Origin: DP-19 sp041488235
GTDB taxonomy: Bacteria; Desulfobacterota; Binatia; UTPRO1
Assembly (NCBI GenBank): GCA_041488235.1
Contig: JBGPOW010000240.1
Span: 1 to 6,687 of the forward strand
Reading direction: 5' to 3'
Length of the DNA: 6,687 nt
Shown: positions 1 to 5,652 of the stretch, one piece after another
Layout: every line of letters starts with the position of its first letter
Numbering within the stretch: the first letter of the stretch is position 1
Translations under genes and position numbers: made by a program
The notes under the pieces: generated by a model
Database searches by the model: none
Seen by the model: only the letters and a program-made list of their open reading frames with translations
Told to the model about the DNA's origin: nothing

Positions 1-1070
1 CCCCACGCCGGCGCGTAATCGTCGCCCGTGTGGAATGTGAGATTGCGGACCTCGGAGCCGTCGGCACGCATGACGAAGATGTCGGAGTCACCTTCGCGGC
101 TGGAGACGAACACGATCGACTCGCCGTCGGGCGACCAGCCGGCGGTGACGTCGATCGTCTCGGCGGGCGCGTTGCCGTGGGTGAGCTGGCGCGCGTTGGT
201 GCCGTCGGCGTCCATGACGCAGATCTCCGCCTCGCCGTCGACGTCGGCGACGTAGACGATCCGTTTGCCGTCGGGCGACCAGGCATTGGCGCCGAGGGCG
301 TGCTGATGGTCGTCGTGCGTGAGTCGGGTGGGATTCGCACCGTCGGCGCCCATCACGTAGATCTGCGCCGCGCCGTCGCGGCGCGAGACGAACGCGACGT
401 GCGTGCCGTCCGGTGACCAGCTCGGGCTGTCGTCCCAGCCCGCATGTTGCGTCAGGTTGCGCGGATGCTTGCCGTCGGCGTCCATCAGGTAGACCTCCCA
501 ATCGCCGTCGTCGCGATCGGTCGCGAACGCGATCGTCGTGCCGTCGGGAGACCACGCCGGTGAGTGCTCGTCGCCGTCGGTGCGCGTCAGCCGCCGCACG
601 TGACTGCCATCGGCCGCCATTGCGTACACCTCGAGGCTGCCGTCGCGATTGGAGGTGAAGGCGATCGAGCGGCCGTCGGGCGACCAAAACGGGTCTTCGT
701 CGTCGGCGCGACTCCGCGTGAGCCGTCGCACGTTCGAGCCGTCGGCGTCCACGACGTAGATCTCGGCATTGCCGTCGCGCGATGACGTGAAGGCGATGCG
801 ACCGCCGGCAGACGCCGCCGTGCCTGCTGCGGTCGCGGACGCCGCAGCGGGTACGGCGGTCGACGGCATTTCGTCCGCCTGCGGCACACGCGGTGCGCGT
901 ACACGGGCGCGCGACGGTCGCGGTGCTGGCGTGCGGATCACGAAGGGCGACCGCTCCTCGGCGGCGGGCAGCGCGCTCGCGAGCGCCATGAGCGCGACCG
1001 CGACGGCGACGCCGGCGACGAGGAGCGCCGCAAGCGTCGTGACGCTATGCGGACGGGACGCGCCCGTCAG
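1..1070 (-). CDS. Membrane-anchored PD40/TolB-type beta-propeller protein, C-terminus cut by window edge
   Basis: The frame is open from 1070 down to base 1 (about 356 codons) with no stop, so the C-terminus is missing. From a CTG start at 1070, residues 13-35 form one hydrophobic Ala/Val/Leu segment after a short basic stretch: a signal anchor or uncleaved signal. Residues 38-90 are a Pro/Ala-rich linker. Then come at least six PD40 blades of 44-48 residues, each of the form IAFxSxRDGxxEIYVMDADGxNxRxLT...WSPDG. The sixth is cut at the edge. PD40 propellers such as TolB and DPP-IV-like domains bind proteins or peptides, so a periplasmic binding or scaffold role is inferred. The only ATG near the N-terminus (989) would begin inside the hydrophobic segment. 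CTG at 1070 overlaps the TPR gene's stop as CTGA, and no in-frame ATG, GTG or TTG lies between about 1200 and 989. The fold is certain; the start is probable; the specific function is unknown. Confidence 0.85.
   Translation of the reverse strand, partial: MTGASRPHSVTTLAALLVAGVAVAVALMALASALPAAEERSPFVIRTPAPRPSRARVRAPRVPQADEMPSTAVPAAASATAAGTAASAGGRIAFTSSRDGNAEIYVVDADGSNVRRLTRSRADDEDPFWSPDGRSIAFTSNRDGSLEVYAMAADGSHVRRLTRTDGDEHSPAWSPDGTTIAFATDRDDGDWEVYLMDADGKHPRNLTQHAGWDDSPSWSPDGTHVAFVSRRDGAAQIYVMGADGANPTRLTHDDHQHALGANAWSPDGKRIVYVADVDGEAEICVMDADGTNARQLTHGNAPAETIDVTAGWSPDGESIVFVSSREGDSDIFVMRADGSEVRNLTFHTGDDYAPAW
124..686 (-). repeat. Tandem PD40 blade repeats at DNA level
   Basis: The plus-strand 14-mer CCGTCGGGCGACCA (encoding the WSPDG turn on the minus strand) occurs exactly at 124-137, 268-281 and 673-686. 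Near-copies lie at 406-419 and 541-554. Spacings are 144, 138, 135 and 132 bases, all multiples of three. The blades between these anchors have diverged in sequence, so this is an old coding repeat, not a recent duplication. Confidence 0.85.
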
Positions 1071-1714
1071 CGATCCCGGCTCGCACGCGGTAGCGTGCGC
1101 GGCGCACCGGCGCGCGCCGCCGGTTGCGCGCCGCTCTCCGCCGCCGCCTTGAAACGTGTCGCGACGCGCTCGCGGAGCTGCGCGAGCGCCTGCGCGGCGG
1201 TCTCATCGCTCGGGTTGGCGGTCACCGCGCGCTCGAAGTATGCGATCGCGCTCGCCTCGCGTCCGGCGCGCAGTGAAATTGTGCCGAGGGCCCGCAGCGC
1301 CTCGCCGTCCTCACGCAGCACCTCGTTGGCGCGCACGAAGAAGGACGCGGCGGCGGTGTAGTCGGCTTTGCCATAACACGCGCGGCCGAGGCTCTTCAGC
1401 GCCGTGCCGTTCAGCGGAAAGATCTTCAACGCCTCCTCGAGCTGTCCGAGCGCGGCGCTCGGCCGGGCGCGGCTCGAGAGGTCGCGCGCGAGACGGACGA
1501 GGTTGTCGCTCTCGGTCTGGAAGTCCGGCAGCTCGACGCGCACCCGCAAGCGCTGGCCGCTCAGCATCGCCTGCTTCACCGTCACCTTGGCGCCGAGGTA
1601 CTCGCGCAAGCAGCGGCGCATGTCACGCTCGTCGACGGTCTCGAGAAAGAGCCGGCCGAGGCTGTCGTGCTTGTGGTCGTCGAGATGGATGAGGAGATCG
1701 ATCGTCTTTTTCAT
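1067..1714 (-). CDS. Small cytoplasmic TPR-repeat protein
   Basis: This 215-residue protein has no signal peptide and no membrane segment. Residues 1-68 form an N-terminal region I do not recognise, probably alpha/beta (basic start, LLIHLDDH near residue 7, alternating hydrophobics around 54-63). Residues 69-102, 103-136 and 137-170 are three consecutive 34-residue TPR units, with the expected small residues and the closing Pro or acidic position (IFPLN, VLRED, ANPSD). TPRs are protein-protein adaptors, so a partner-binding role is inferred. Residues 190-215 are a low-complexity Ala/Arg/Pro tail. The ATG lies 4 nt after the dgt stop, and the stop overlaps the probable CTG start of the propeller gene. 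It is therefore the middle gene of a tight, probably translationally coupled operon. No strong Shine-Dalgarno is seen; coupling may serve instead. The TPR call is firm, the function unknown. Confidence 0.88.
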   Translation of the reverse strand: MKKTIDLLIHLDDHKHDSLGRLFLETVDERDMRRCLREYLGAKVTVKQAMLSGQRLRVRVELPDFQTESDNLVRLARDLSSRARPSAALGQLEEALKIFPLNGTALKSLGRACYGKADYTAAASFFVRANEVLREDGEALRALGTISLRAGREASAIAYFERAVTANPSDETAAQALAQLRERVATRFKAAAESGAQPAARAGAPRTLPRASRDR

Positions 1715-1718
1715 GGGC

Positions 1719-2882
1719 TCACACTCGCTCGTAGGGATCGAAGAGCTTCTTGTACTCGTCGAGGGCGAAGCGATCGGTCATGCCGGCGATGTAGTCGGCC
1801 ACGACGCGCGCTTTGGTCTCGCCCTCCTCGATCCGATGGTGGATGTGCGGAGGCATCTGCTGCGGCTCTTCCATGTAGGTCTGGAAGAGATCGGTCATGA
1901 TCTTCTGCGCCTTCATCGCCATGCGGGTGACGCGATAGTGGTTGTACAGGCGCTCGAGGAGAACGCGCTTCAGATGACGGTTGCGCTCCGCCATCTCCAC
2001 GCTGAATCCGGCGAGGCGAATGCGACAGCGCCGCACGTCGTCGAGGGTGCGGATGCGATGCTCCTCGAGGCGCGCGCGGACCGTTTCGATCATGTCGGTT
2101 GCGAGGCGGTCGATGATCCGCCGCACCGTCTGGTAGCGGCGGACCGACGGCGACGCGTCGGGATGCTCGCGTGCGACCGATCCGTCGGCGTCGACCCAGA
2201 GCTCGACGTCGGCGAGATCGGACGGCGTGAGCATCTTCGACTTGAGACCGTCGTCGATGTCGTGGCTGTTGTAAGCGATCTCGTCGGCGTAATCGACGAT
2301 CTGTGCCTCCAAAACGGGCTTCACGGCGGGCTCGAACTGCTGCACGAGCGGCCGGTCGTACTCGGACGAGTGCTTGACGATGCCTTCGCGCACCTCCCAC
2401 GAGAGGTTGAGGCCGGGAAAATTCGGATAGCGATCCTCGAGAACGTCGACGATGCGTAAGCTCTGCGCGTTGTGCTCGAAGCCGCCGTAGGGCTCCATCA
2501 GCCGGTTCAGGACGCGCTCGCCGGCGTGGCCGAACGGCGTGTGGCCGAGGTCGTGCGAGAGCGCCACCGCCTCACCGACGTCCTCGTTCAGGCCGAGCGT
2601 CCGGCACAGCGTGCGTGTGATCTGCGCCGCCTCGATCGAGTGCGTGAGTCGCGTCCGGTAGTAGTCGCCCTCGTGATTGACGAAGACCTGCGTTTTGTAC
2701 TCCAGGCGGCGGAACGCCGAGCTGTGGATGACGCGGTCGCGATCGCGCTGAAACGGCAACCGGAAAATGTGCTCGGGCTCCTCGTACACCCTCCCCCGGG
2801 TGTCGGTGGAGCGGGTGGCATAGCCGGAGAGCGTCTCCGCCTCACGGCGCAGCAACTCCTGACGAAGCGATTCGAGGGGCAT
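1719..2882 (-). CDS. dgt: Deoxyguanosinetriphosphate triphosphohydrolase-like protein (HD-domain dNTPase)
   Basis: This 387-residue protein is full length for the shorter bacterial dGTPase-like family. The family hydrolyses dNTPs to deoxynucleosides and triphosphate in the cytoplasm, affecting dNTP pools. Seen directly: a conserved N-terminal stretch (FQRDRDRVIHSSAFRRLEYK, residues 44-63); the metal-binding HD set H81 (in RLTHSIEAAQ), H110-D111 (in SHDLGHTPFGHAGE) and D200 (in DYADEIAYNSHD); and the family motif FEHNAQSLRI (residues 135-144). The C-terminal half, with MKAQKIMTDLFQTYM at about 321-335, fits the family. All expected metal ligands are present, so it is probably active; substrate preference cannot be read from sequence. 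It is the first gene of an operon with the TPR and propeller genes. No clear Shine-Dalgarno precedes the ATG. A candidate promoter ends about 22 nt upstream, implying a very short leader. Confidence 0.95.
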   Translation of the reverse strand: MPLESLRQELLRREAETLSGYATRSTDTRGRVYEEPEHIFRLPFQRDRDRVIHSSAFRRLEYKTQVFVNHEGDYYRTRLTHSIEAAQITRTLCRTLGLNEDVGEAVALSHDLGHTPFGHAGERVLNRLMEPYGGFEHNAQSLRIVDVLEDRYPNFPGLNLSWEVREGIVKHSSEYDRPLVQQFEPAVKPVLEAQIVDYADEIAYNSHDIDDGLKSKMLTPSDLADVELWVDADGSVAREHPDASPSVRRYQTVRRIIDRLATDMIETVRARLEEHRIRTLDDVRRCRIRLAGFSVEMAERNRHLKRVLLERLYNHYRVTRMAMKAQKIMTDLFQTYMEEPQQMPPHIHHRIEEGETKARVVADYIAGMTDRFALDEYKKLFDPYERV

Positions 2883-2897
2883 ACGGGAAGCCGAGAA

Positions 2898-2913
2898 GGT
2901 GTAATCCTACACC
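2898..2913. repeat. Perfect inverted repeat upstream of dgt (possible operator)
   Basis: GGTGTA-ATCC-TACACC is a perfect dyad with 6-bp arms and a 4-bp centre, 16 to 31 bases upstream of the dgt ATG. It overlaps the candidate -10 box (2904-2909), where a repressor site would act. It could also fold as a small leader hairpin. I do not assign it to a known regulator. Confidence 0.5.
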
Positions 2914-2933
2914 CGGCTGCCGCCGACGGGCAA
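2904..2933 (-). promoter_or_regulatory. Candidate sigma70-type promoter of the dgt operon
   Basis: On the minus strand, TTGCCC (2933-2928; 4 of 6 to consensus) is followed after 18 bases by TAGGAT (2909-2904; 4 of 6). Transcription would begin near 2897, leaving a leader of about 14 bases. Its position between the terminator of the upstream gene and dgt supports it, but the hexamers are only moderate matches. Confidence 0.35.
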
Positions 2934-2934
2934 C

Positions 2935-2981
2935 AAAAACGCCGGGGCTTCGCGCACCTCGGCCGCGGCGGCGAAGCGGCG
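2935..2981 (-). terminator. Intrinsic terminator of the secreted-protein gene at 3640-2990
   Basis: Read on the minus strand, CGCC-GCTTCGC (2981-2971) pairs with GCGAAGC (2953-2947) and then, after a 3-base bulge, GGCG (2943-2940). A run of five T follows at once (2939-2935). The hairpin starts 8 bases after the stop codon of the upstream gene. A GC-rich stem plus U-run is the classical Rho-independent layout, and it separates that gene from the dgt operon. Confidence 0.7.
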
Positions 2982-2989
2982 CTGGCTGG

Positions 2990-3640
2990 TTACGGGGTGA
3001 GGAGGAAGGAGGTGCTCGGGACGCGGACGACTATCTGAGAAATCAACGTCTTGACCTCGGAATCGGTCGTGCCGTCGCCATCCGCATCGACGGAGCACGT
3101 AGGCGGCTGATCCGTTCCGATCGCAGTCGTGTAGACTTTGAGCCGCGCGCGCGAGCCCGGCTTCAGATCGGGCAGCGGTCCCGCGAACGTCGCGACGAAG
3201 TTCAGCGGCGAGACCCCGCGGGGGATGTTCTTCACGTCGTCGAACGTGAGCGGATTCTCGTCCGCGTCGACGAGCTGAATGCGGCCGGGAACCTGACCGG
3301 AGCTGATGGGGCCTTTACACGTCGTTACGGTGCGCGCTGGCGGGTAGTCCGTACCCTGACCGCTCAGTAGCTGCCGCGCGATCGGCTGGTACATTCCGAC
3401 GCCGTTCTTCCGCGCCTGCAGCTCGACGATCAAGCTCGCGAGCACCGGATTCGCCCGGGCGTTCCCGATCAGTGCCGTGCCGGTCACGACCGTGATTGGG
3501 CTGTCGAGGCCCTCCGCGCAGCTGCACGCGAAGGTGTCGATCCGGCCCGTGGCCCGCAGCGTGGCGCATGCAAACGCGCGCTCGTGAAGGGTGAGCATGG
3601 ATGTGACGAGGGCGAGCGCCACCACGGTCAGCCGAAGCAT
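2990..3640 (-). CDS. Secreted protein of unknown function with a Ca-binding-like loop
   Basis: I do not recognise this 216-residue protein. Residues 1-24 are a good Sec signal peptide (basic MLR start, hydrophobic VVALALVTSML, and an AFA cleavage site just before C25). The mature protein would begin with Cys. The -3 residue is Ala rather than Leu/Val/Ile, so a lipoprotein is possible but not favoured. Cysteines are at 25, 39, 41, 108 and 182, which suits extracytoplasmic disulphides. Residues 185-195 (DADGDGTTDSE) form an acidic DxDxDG loop like EF-hand, dockerin or thrombospondin-3 calcium sites, but with Glu at position 11 and Val at 12. The segment around 120-175 looks like a beta-sandwich strand pattern; this is a weak impression. 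The gene is monocistronic: its own terminator follows it and a divergent gap lies upstream. No good Shine-Dalgarno precedes the ATG; a weak TTGCGC-17-TTAAAC pair lies just upstream. Confidence 0.8.
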   Translation of the reverse strand: MLRLTVVALALVTSMLTLHERAFACATLRATGRIDTFACSCAEGLDSPITVVTGTALIGNARANPVLASLIVELQARKNGVGMYQPIARQLLSGQGTDYPPARTVTTCKGPISSGQVPGRIQLVDADENPLTFDDVKNIPRGVSPLNFVATFAGPLPDLKPGSRARLKVYTTAIGTDQPPTCSVDADGDGTTDSEVKTLISQIVVRVPSTSFLLTP

Positions 3641-3931
3641 GGCGGGGGTTTAAGGCAAGAAAAATGCCATGCGCAACGACGCGAAACCTGCCGTCGTTCG
3701 CCACGCTTCCTCGTGACAACGCTCAGCTTTTCACCCGCGTAGCCACCCCCTTTCACGGGAGGGATGCGGCGCAATTTGCTCGCGGTGCTGCATGGGTCGT
3801 GCACAAGCGCACGTCGCCGCCGAGAACTGCGGCGCCCCGAGCGGGCCCGTGTGAGAAATGCCCGCTCTCGATCGTCGTGTGACCGTGAGCGGACCTGTGG
3901 CAGACCTCGTGGCTGTGCTACCCAAAGGGGC
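3641..3931. other. Divergent intergenic region, no gene supported
   Basis: These 291 bases separate the minus-strand secreted-protein gene from the plus-strand small secreted-protein gene, so they should hold both promoters. The minus-strand side has a short T-rich run (GCATTTTTCTTGCC) and a weak TTGCGC-17-TTAAAC pair ending about 12 bases before the ATG. On the plus side I see no convincing -35/-10 pair. Short reading frames here have no ribosome site and Arg-rich, random-looking translations. Confidence 0.4.
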
Positions 3932-4207
3932 GTGCGCACGACGTGGATCGGTCTCGTCGTAGTTGTCGGGACAGCTCTGAGCGCGGCGAGCGGCCGCGCC
4001 GAGCCGACCTTCGAGAAGACGCGCATCCCGCACCGCGACGGCAGCGGCCGGGCAACGATCGTCGAGATCGACCCTGCCGTGCCGGGCGCACGCGAGTTCG
4101 TTCGCGGCGACGAGCGGCCCGCGCCGGCGCGCGGCGAGGTGAGCCTCCCCTCCCCGACGCCGATCCCGACGTCGAGCCCCGCGGACCGTCCGGGACGGCG
4201 GCCGTGA
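3932..4207 (+). CDS. Small secreted proline-rich hypothetical protein
   Basis: From GTG at 3932 this encodes 91 residues. The N-terminus is a clear signal peptide: MRTTW, then a hydrophobic GLVVVVGTALSAA core, with probable cleavage after ASGRA just before EPTFEK. The mature part is only about 67 residues, charged in the middle and ending in a Pro/Ser/Thr-rich tail (LPSPTPIPTSSP). No domain is recognised. The frame stays open upstream to 3764, but that stretch is Arg-rich and would bury the signal peptide, so GTG 3932 is preferred. A purine run AAAGGGG (3924-3930) precedes it with only one base of spacing, which is too close to be ideal and leaves the start uncertain. The gene converges on the HDOD gene, with 22 bp between stops. 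Confidence 0.6.
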   Translation: MRTTWIGLVVVVGTALSAASGRAEPTFEKTRIPHRDGSGRATIVEIDPAVPGAREFVRGDERPAPARGEVSLPSPTPIPTSSPADRPGRRP

Positions 4208-4223
4208 GCGCCGTCAGCGGCGC
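4208..4223. terminator. GC hairpin between convergent stops (possible bidirectional terminator)
   Basis: GCGCCG-TCAG-CGGCGC is a perfect 6-bp stem with a 4-base loop. It starts directly after the TGA of the small secreted-protein gene and lies 6 bases beyond the TAG of the opposing HDOD gene. It could end both transcripts. No T-run follows on either strand, so intrinsic termination is uncertain. Confidence 0.4.
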
Positions 4224-4229
4224 GCGACG

Positions 4230-5471
4230 CTATTCGAAGACGGCGTAGTTCAGCGCCCGGTCGCGGTTCGCGTCGAACGCCTCCAGGACGCGATCGAGCG
4301 CTTCGGGCGCGAGCCCGAGCCGCTCCCACGCGGTGGCGTCGAGCGTACCCATCATCGCGTCGCCGCCGGTGCCGTAGCCGAGCGCCCGGACGACGACGTT
4401 GGCGACGTGAACGATCGCCGTCTCGTCGTGCGCGATCCGCGCCCGCGACGGCGCGTGGTGCAACACGATCGGCTCTGCGAGCGACGGCGGAAAGCGCCAG
4501 CGCTCCATCAACCAAGACGCGATCTCGCCATGGTCGGTGCCGAGCAGCTCCTGCTCGACGGCGCGGAACGTGCGGCCCTCGCCCATCGCGCGCGCCACGA
4601 TGTGCTCGAACACGTCGGGCATCTCCTTGTAGAGCACGACCTTGCCGATGTCGTGGAGAAGCCCGGCGGCCGCGAGCTCCTCGGGATGGCCGCGCTTCGC
4701 GACGCGCGCCAGCGCGCCCGCCGCGGCGGCGCAGCCGACCGCGTGCTCGAAGAATCCCCGCAGCCGCACCGCGCTCGGATCGAAGACGGTCGTCGAAAGC
4801 ACGACGCTGCGGGTGACGACGGTGCCGAGGATCACGAGCGCCTCGCTCACCCGACTCACCGTCGCCTGCGTGCTGTAGAACGCGGAGTTCGCGACCCGCA
4901 GCACCTGCGCGGTCAGCGCCTGGTCGATCTCGATGAGCTGCGCGACGTGATCGAAGTCGACGTCTGGATCCTCGAGCGCGCCGACGACGCGCTCGAAAAG
5001 GCGCGGCAACGTCGGCACCGACCGCAGGTGCGCGACACGCACCCGCAGCGTCGACTCGTCGAGCGGCGGCCCCGGCCTGCCCTGCCGCGCCTGGCGCTCG
5101 GTCACGGGCGGCGTCATCGGCGGCTCGGCAATGTCGTCGCGCGCGTCGCGATCGAGGCGCAGCGCGCGCTTGCAGAGATAGCCGGCGAGCGCCGTCCGCA
5201 GCGCCGTCGTTGCGGCGTTGGCGGCGGTGCGCGCGAAGCGCTCGTCGAGCTCCCGGAGCTCCTCGGCGAGCGGCTTGGCTCGCGCCCACGCGGCGACGTC
5301 GTCGCTCTCGACGACCGGTACGGTCTGAATGGCGAGCTTGCGGAGCGCGCGGACGACGTTCGGCGAGAGCTGCGTCCCGGTGCCGGCGATCAACCGCCCG
5401 TCGGTATCCGCGATCGGGCGGGCGAGCCGCATCGACCCCTTCACGAACTCGAGCGGCACCCGAACGGACAC
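4230..5471 (-). CDS. HDOD-domain signalling protein with N-terminal HD-GYP-associated domain
   Basis: This 413-residue cytoplasmic protein has two parts. Residues 1-57 resemble the small domain often found in front of HD-GYP and HDOD proteins (GSMRLARPIADTDGRLIAGTG, then a KLAIQTVPVVES end). Residues 58-140 are a helical region and a Pro/Arg-rich linker. Residues about 145-365 form an HDOD domain: LPRLFERVVGALEDP, IDQALTAQVLRVANSAFY, VSEALVILG, H243, LLHDIGKVVL (H273-D274), H314, H338-H339 and IVHVANVV, with N358 where HD-GYP enzymes have Asp. HDOD proteins act in signal transduction and motility or stress control; the partner is unknown. The start is GTG at 5471, because an in-frame TGA lies just upstream and the N-terminal domain needs residues before M14. 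The best Shine-Dalgarno is badly spaced for it. Product call firm, start uncertain. Confidence 0.9.
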   Translation of the reverse strand: MSVRVPLEFVKGSMRLARPIADTDGRLIAGTGTQLSPNVVRALRKLAIQTVPVVESDDVAAWARAKPLAEELRELDERFARTAANAATTALRTALAGYLCKRALRLDRDARDDIAEPPMTPPVTERQARQGRPGPPLDESTLRVRVAHLRSVPTLPRLFERVVGALEDPDVDFDHVAQLIEIDQALTAQVLRVANSAFYSTQATVSRVSEALVILGTVVTRSVVLSTTVFDPSAVRLRGFFEHAVGCAAAAGALARVAKRGHPEELAAAGLLHDIGKVVLYKEMPDVFEHIVARAMGEGRTFRAVEQELLGTDHGEIASWLMERWRFPPSLAEPIVLHHAPSRARIAHDETAIVHVANVVVRALGYGTGGDAMMGTLDATAWERLGLAPEALDRVLEAFDANRDRALNYAVFE

Positions 5472-5488
5472 GCGAGGTCATCGGCGCG

Positions 5489-5494
5489 TTCCTC
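5489..5494 (-). promoter_or_regulatory. Shine-Dalgarno GAGGAA upstream of the HDOD gene
   Basis: GAGGAA on the minus strand lies 7 bases before an ATG at 5481-5479, an ideal distance. That ATG is out of frame with the HDOD coding frame. It lies 17 bases from the in-frame GTG at 5471, which is too far for a typical site. It therefore makes the start ambiguous. Confidence 0.5.
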
Positions 5495-5642
5495 GGCAAA
5501 CTTGAGCCGCGTCCCCTGGACCTTGTCACGCCCTCCCGAGTTTCCGCGCCCGATATGCCACGGAGCGGTGATTGTACTGGACGGCGCGGTACGCTCCGGC
5601 GAGCGCGCCGCTGCGGAGGTCTTGCCGCAGCTCGTGTGATAC

Positions 5643-5648
5643 GAGAGG
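5643..5648 (+). promoter_or_regulatory. Ribosome binding site deciding the SOD-like GTG start
   Basis: GAGAGG ends 4 bases before the GTG at 5653. Together with the twin-arginine motif directly after the GTG, it supports this start over the upstream ATG at 5572, whose extra residues lack any signal-peptide character. Confidence 0.6.
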
Positions 5649-5652
5649 CGGC

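Larger units (their letters stand above)
5472..5652. other. Divergent regulatory region between HDOD and SOD-like genes, with inverted repeat
   Basis: These 181 bases should contain the promoters of both genes. On the minus strand TACAAT (5576-5571) matches the -10 consensus at 5 of 6, about 100 bases before the HDOD start, but I see no good -35 at 16-18 bases. An inverted repeat CGGCGCG (5582-5588) / CGCGCCG (5604-5610) with a 15-base loop lies next to it. An alternative inner hairpin is CGCTC-CGGC-GAGCG (5592-5605). Role unknown; such stems are common at this GC content. Confidence 0.35.

Noticed and set aside
124..686. Regularly spaced 14-mer considered as a CRISPR-like or regulatory repeat array
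   Set aside because: Spacing is in multiples of three, the copies encode the WSPDG turn of successive PD40 blades, and the intervals are homologous coding sequence rather than unique spacers.
88..687. Arg-rich minus-strand frame and plus-strand frames within the propeller gene
   Set aside because: The frame carrying the WSPDG repeats is the coding one. The others translate the same repeat out of frame, giving Arg-rich sequence.
1404..3038. Two long plus-strand frames (1404-2459 and 2472-3038) antisense to dgt and TPR
   Set aside because: Both mirror the codon structure of the minus-strand genes, and the dgt protein carries unmistakable HD motifs. Their translations are Val/Asp/Arg-rich shadows without signals or ribosome sites.
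3565..3569. Cys25 of the secreted protein as a lipobox cysteine
   Set aside because: The residue at -3 is Ala and at -2 Phe, unlike the usual Leu-Ala/Ser-Gly/Ala-Cys pattern. AFA fits ordinary signal peptidase I better.
3664..3882. A 72-codon plus-strand frame in the divergent gap
   Set aside because: It has no ribosome site, no recognisable motif, and a random-looking composition in a region expected to hold promoters.
3899..3915. TGGCAG...TGGCT resembling a sigma54 -24/-12 promoter upstream of the gene at 3932
   Set aside because: The distance between the GG and GC elements is one base too long, and sigma54 promoters are strict in spacing.
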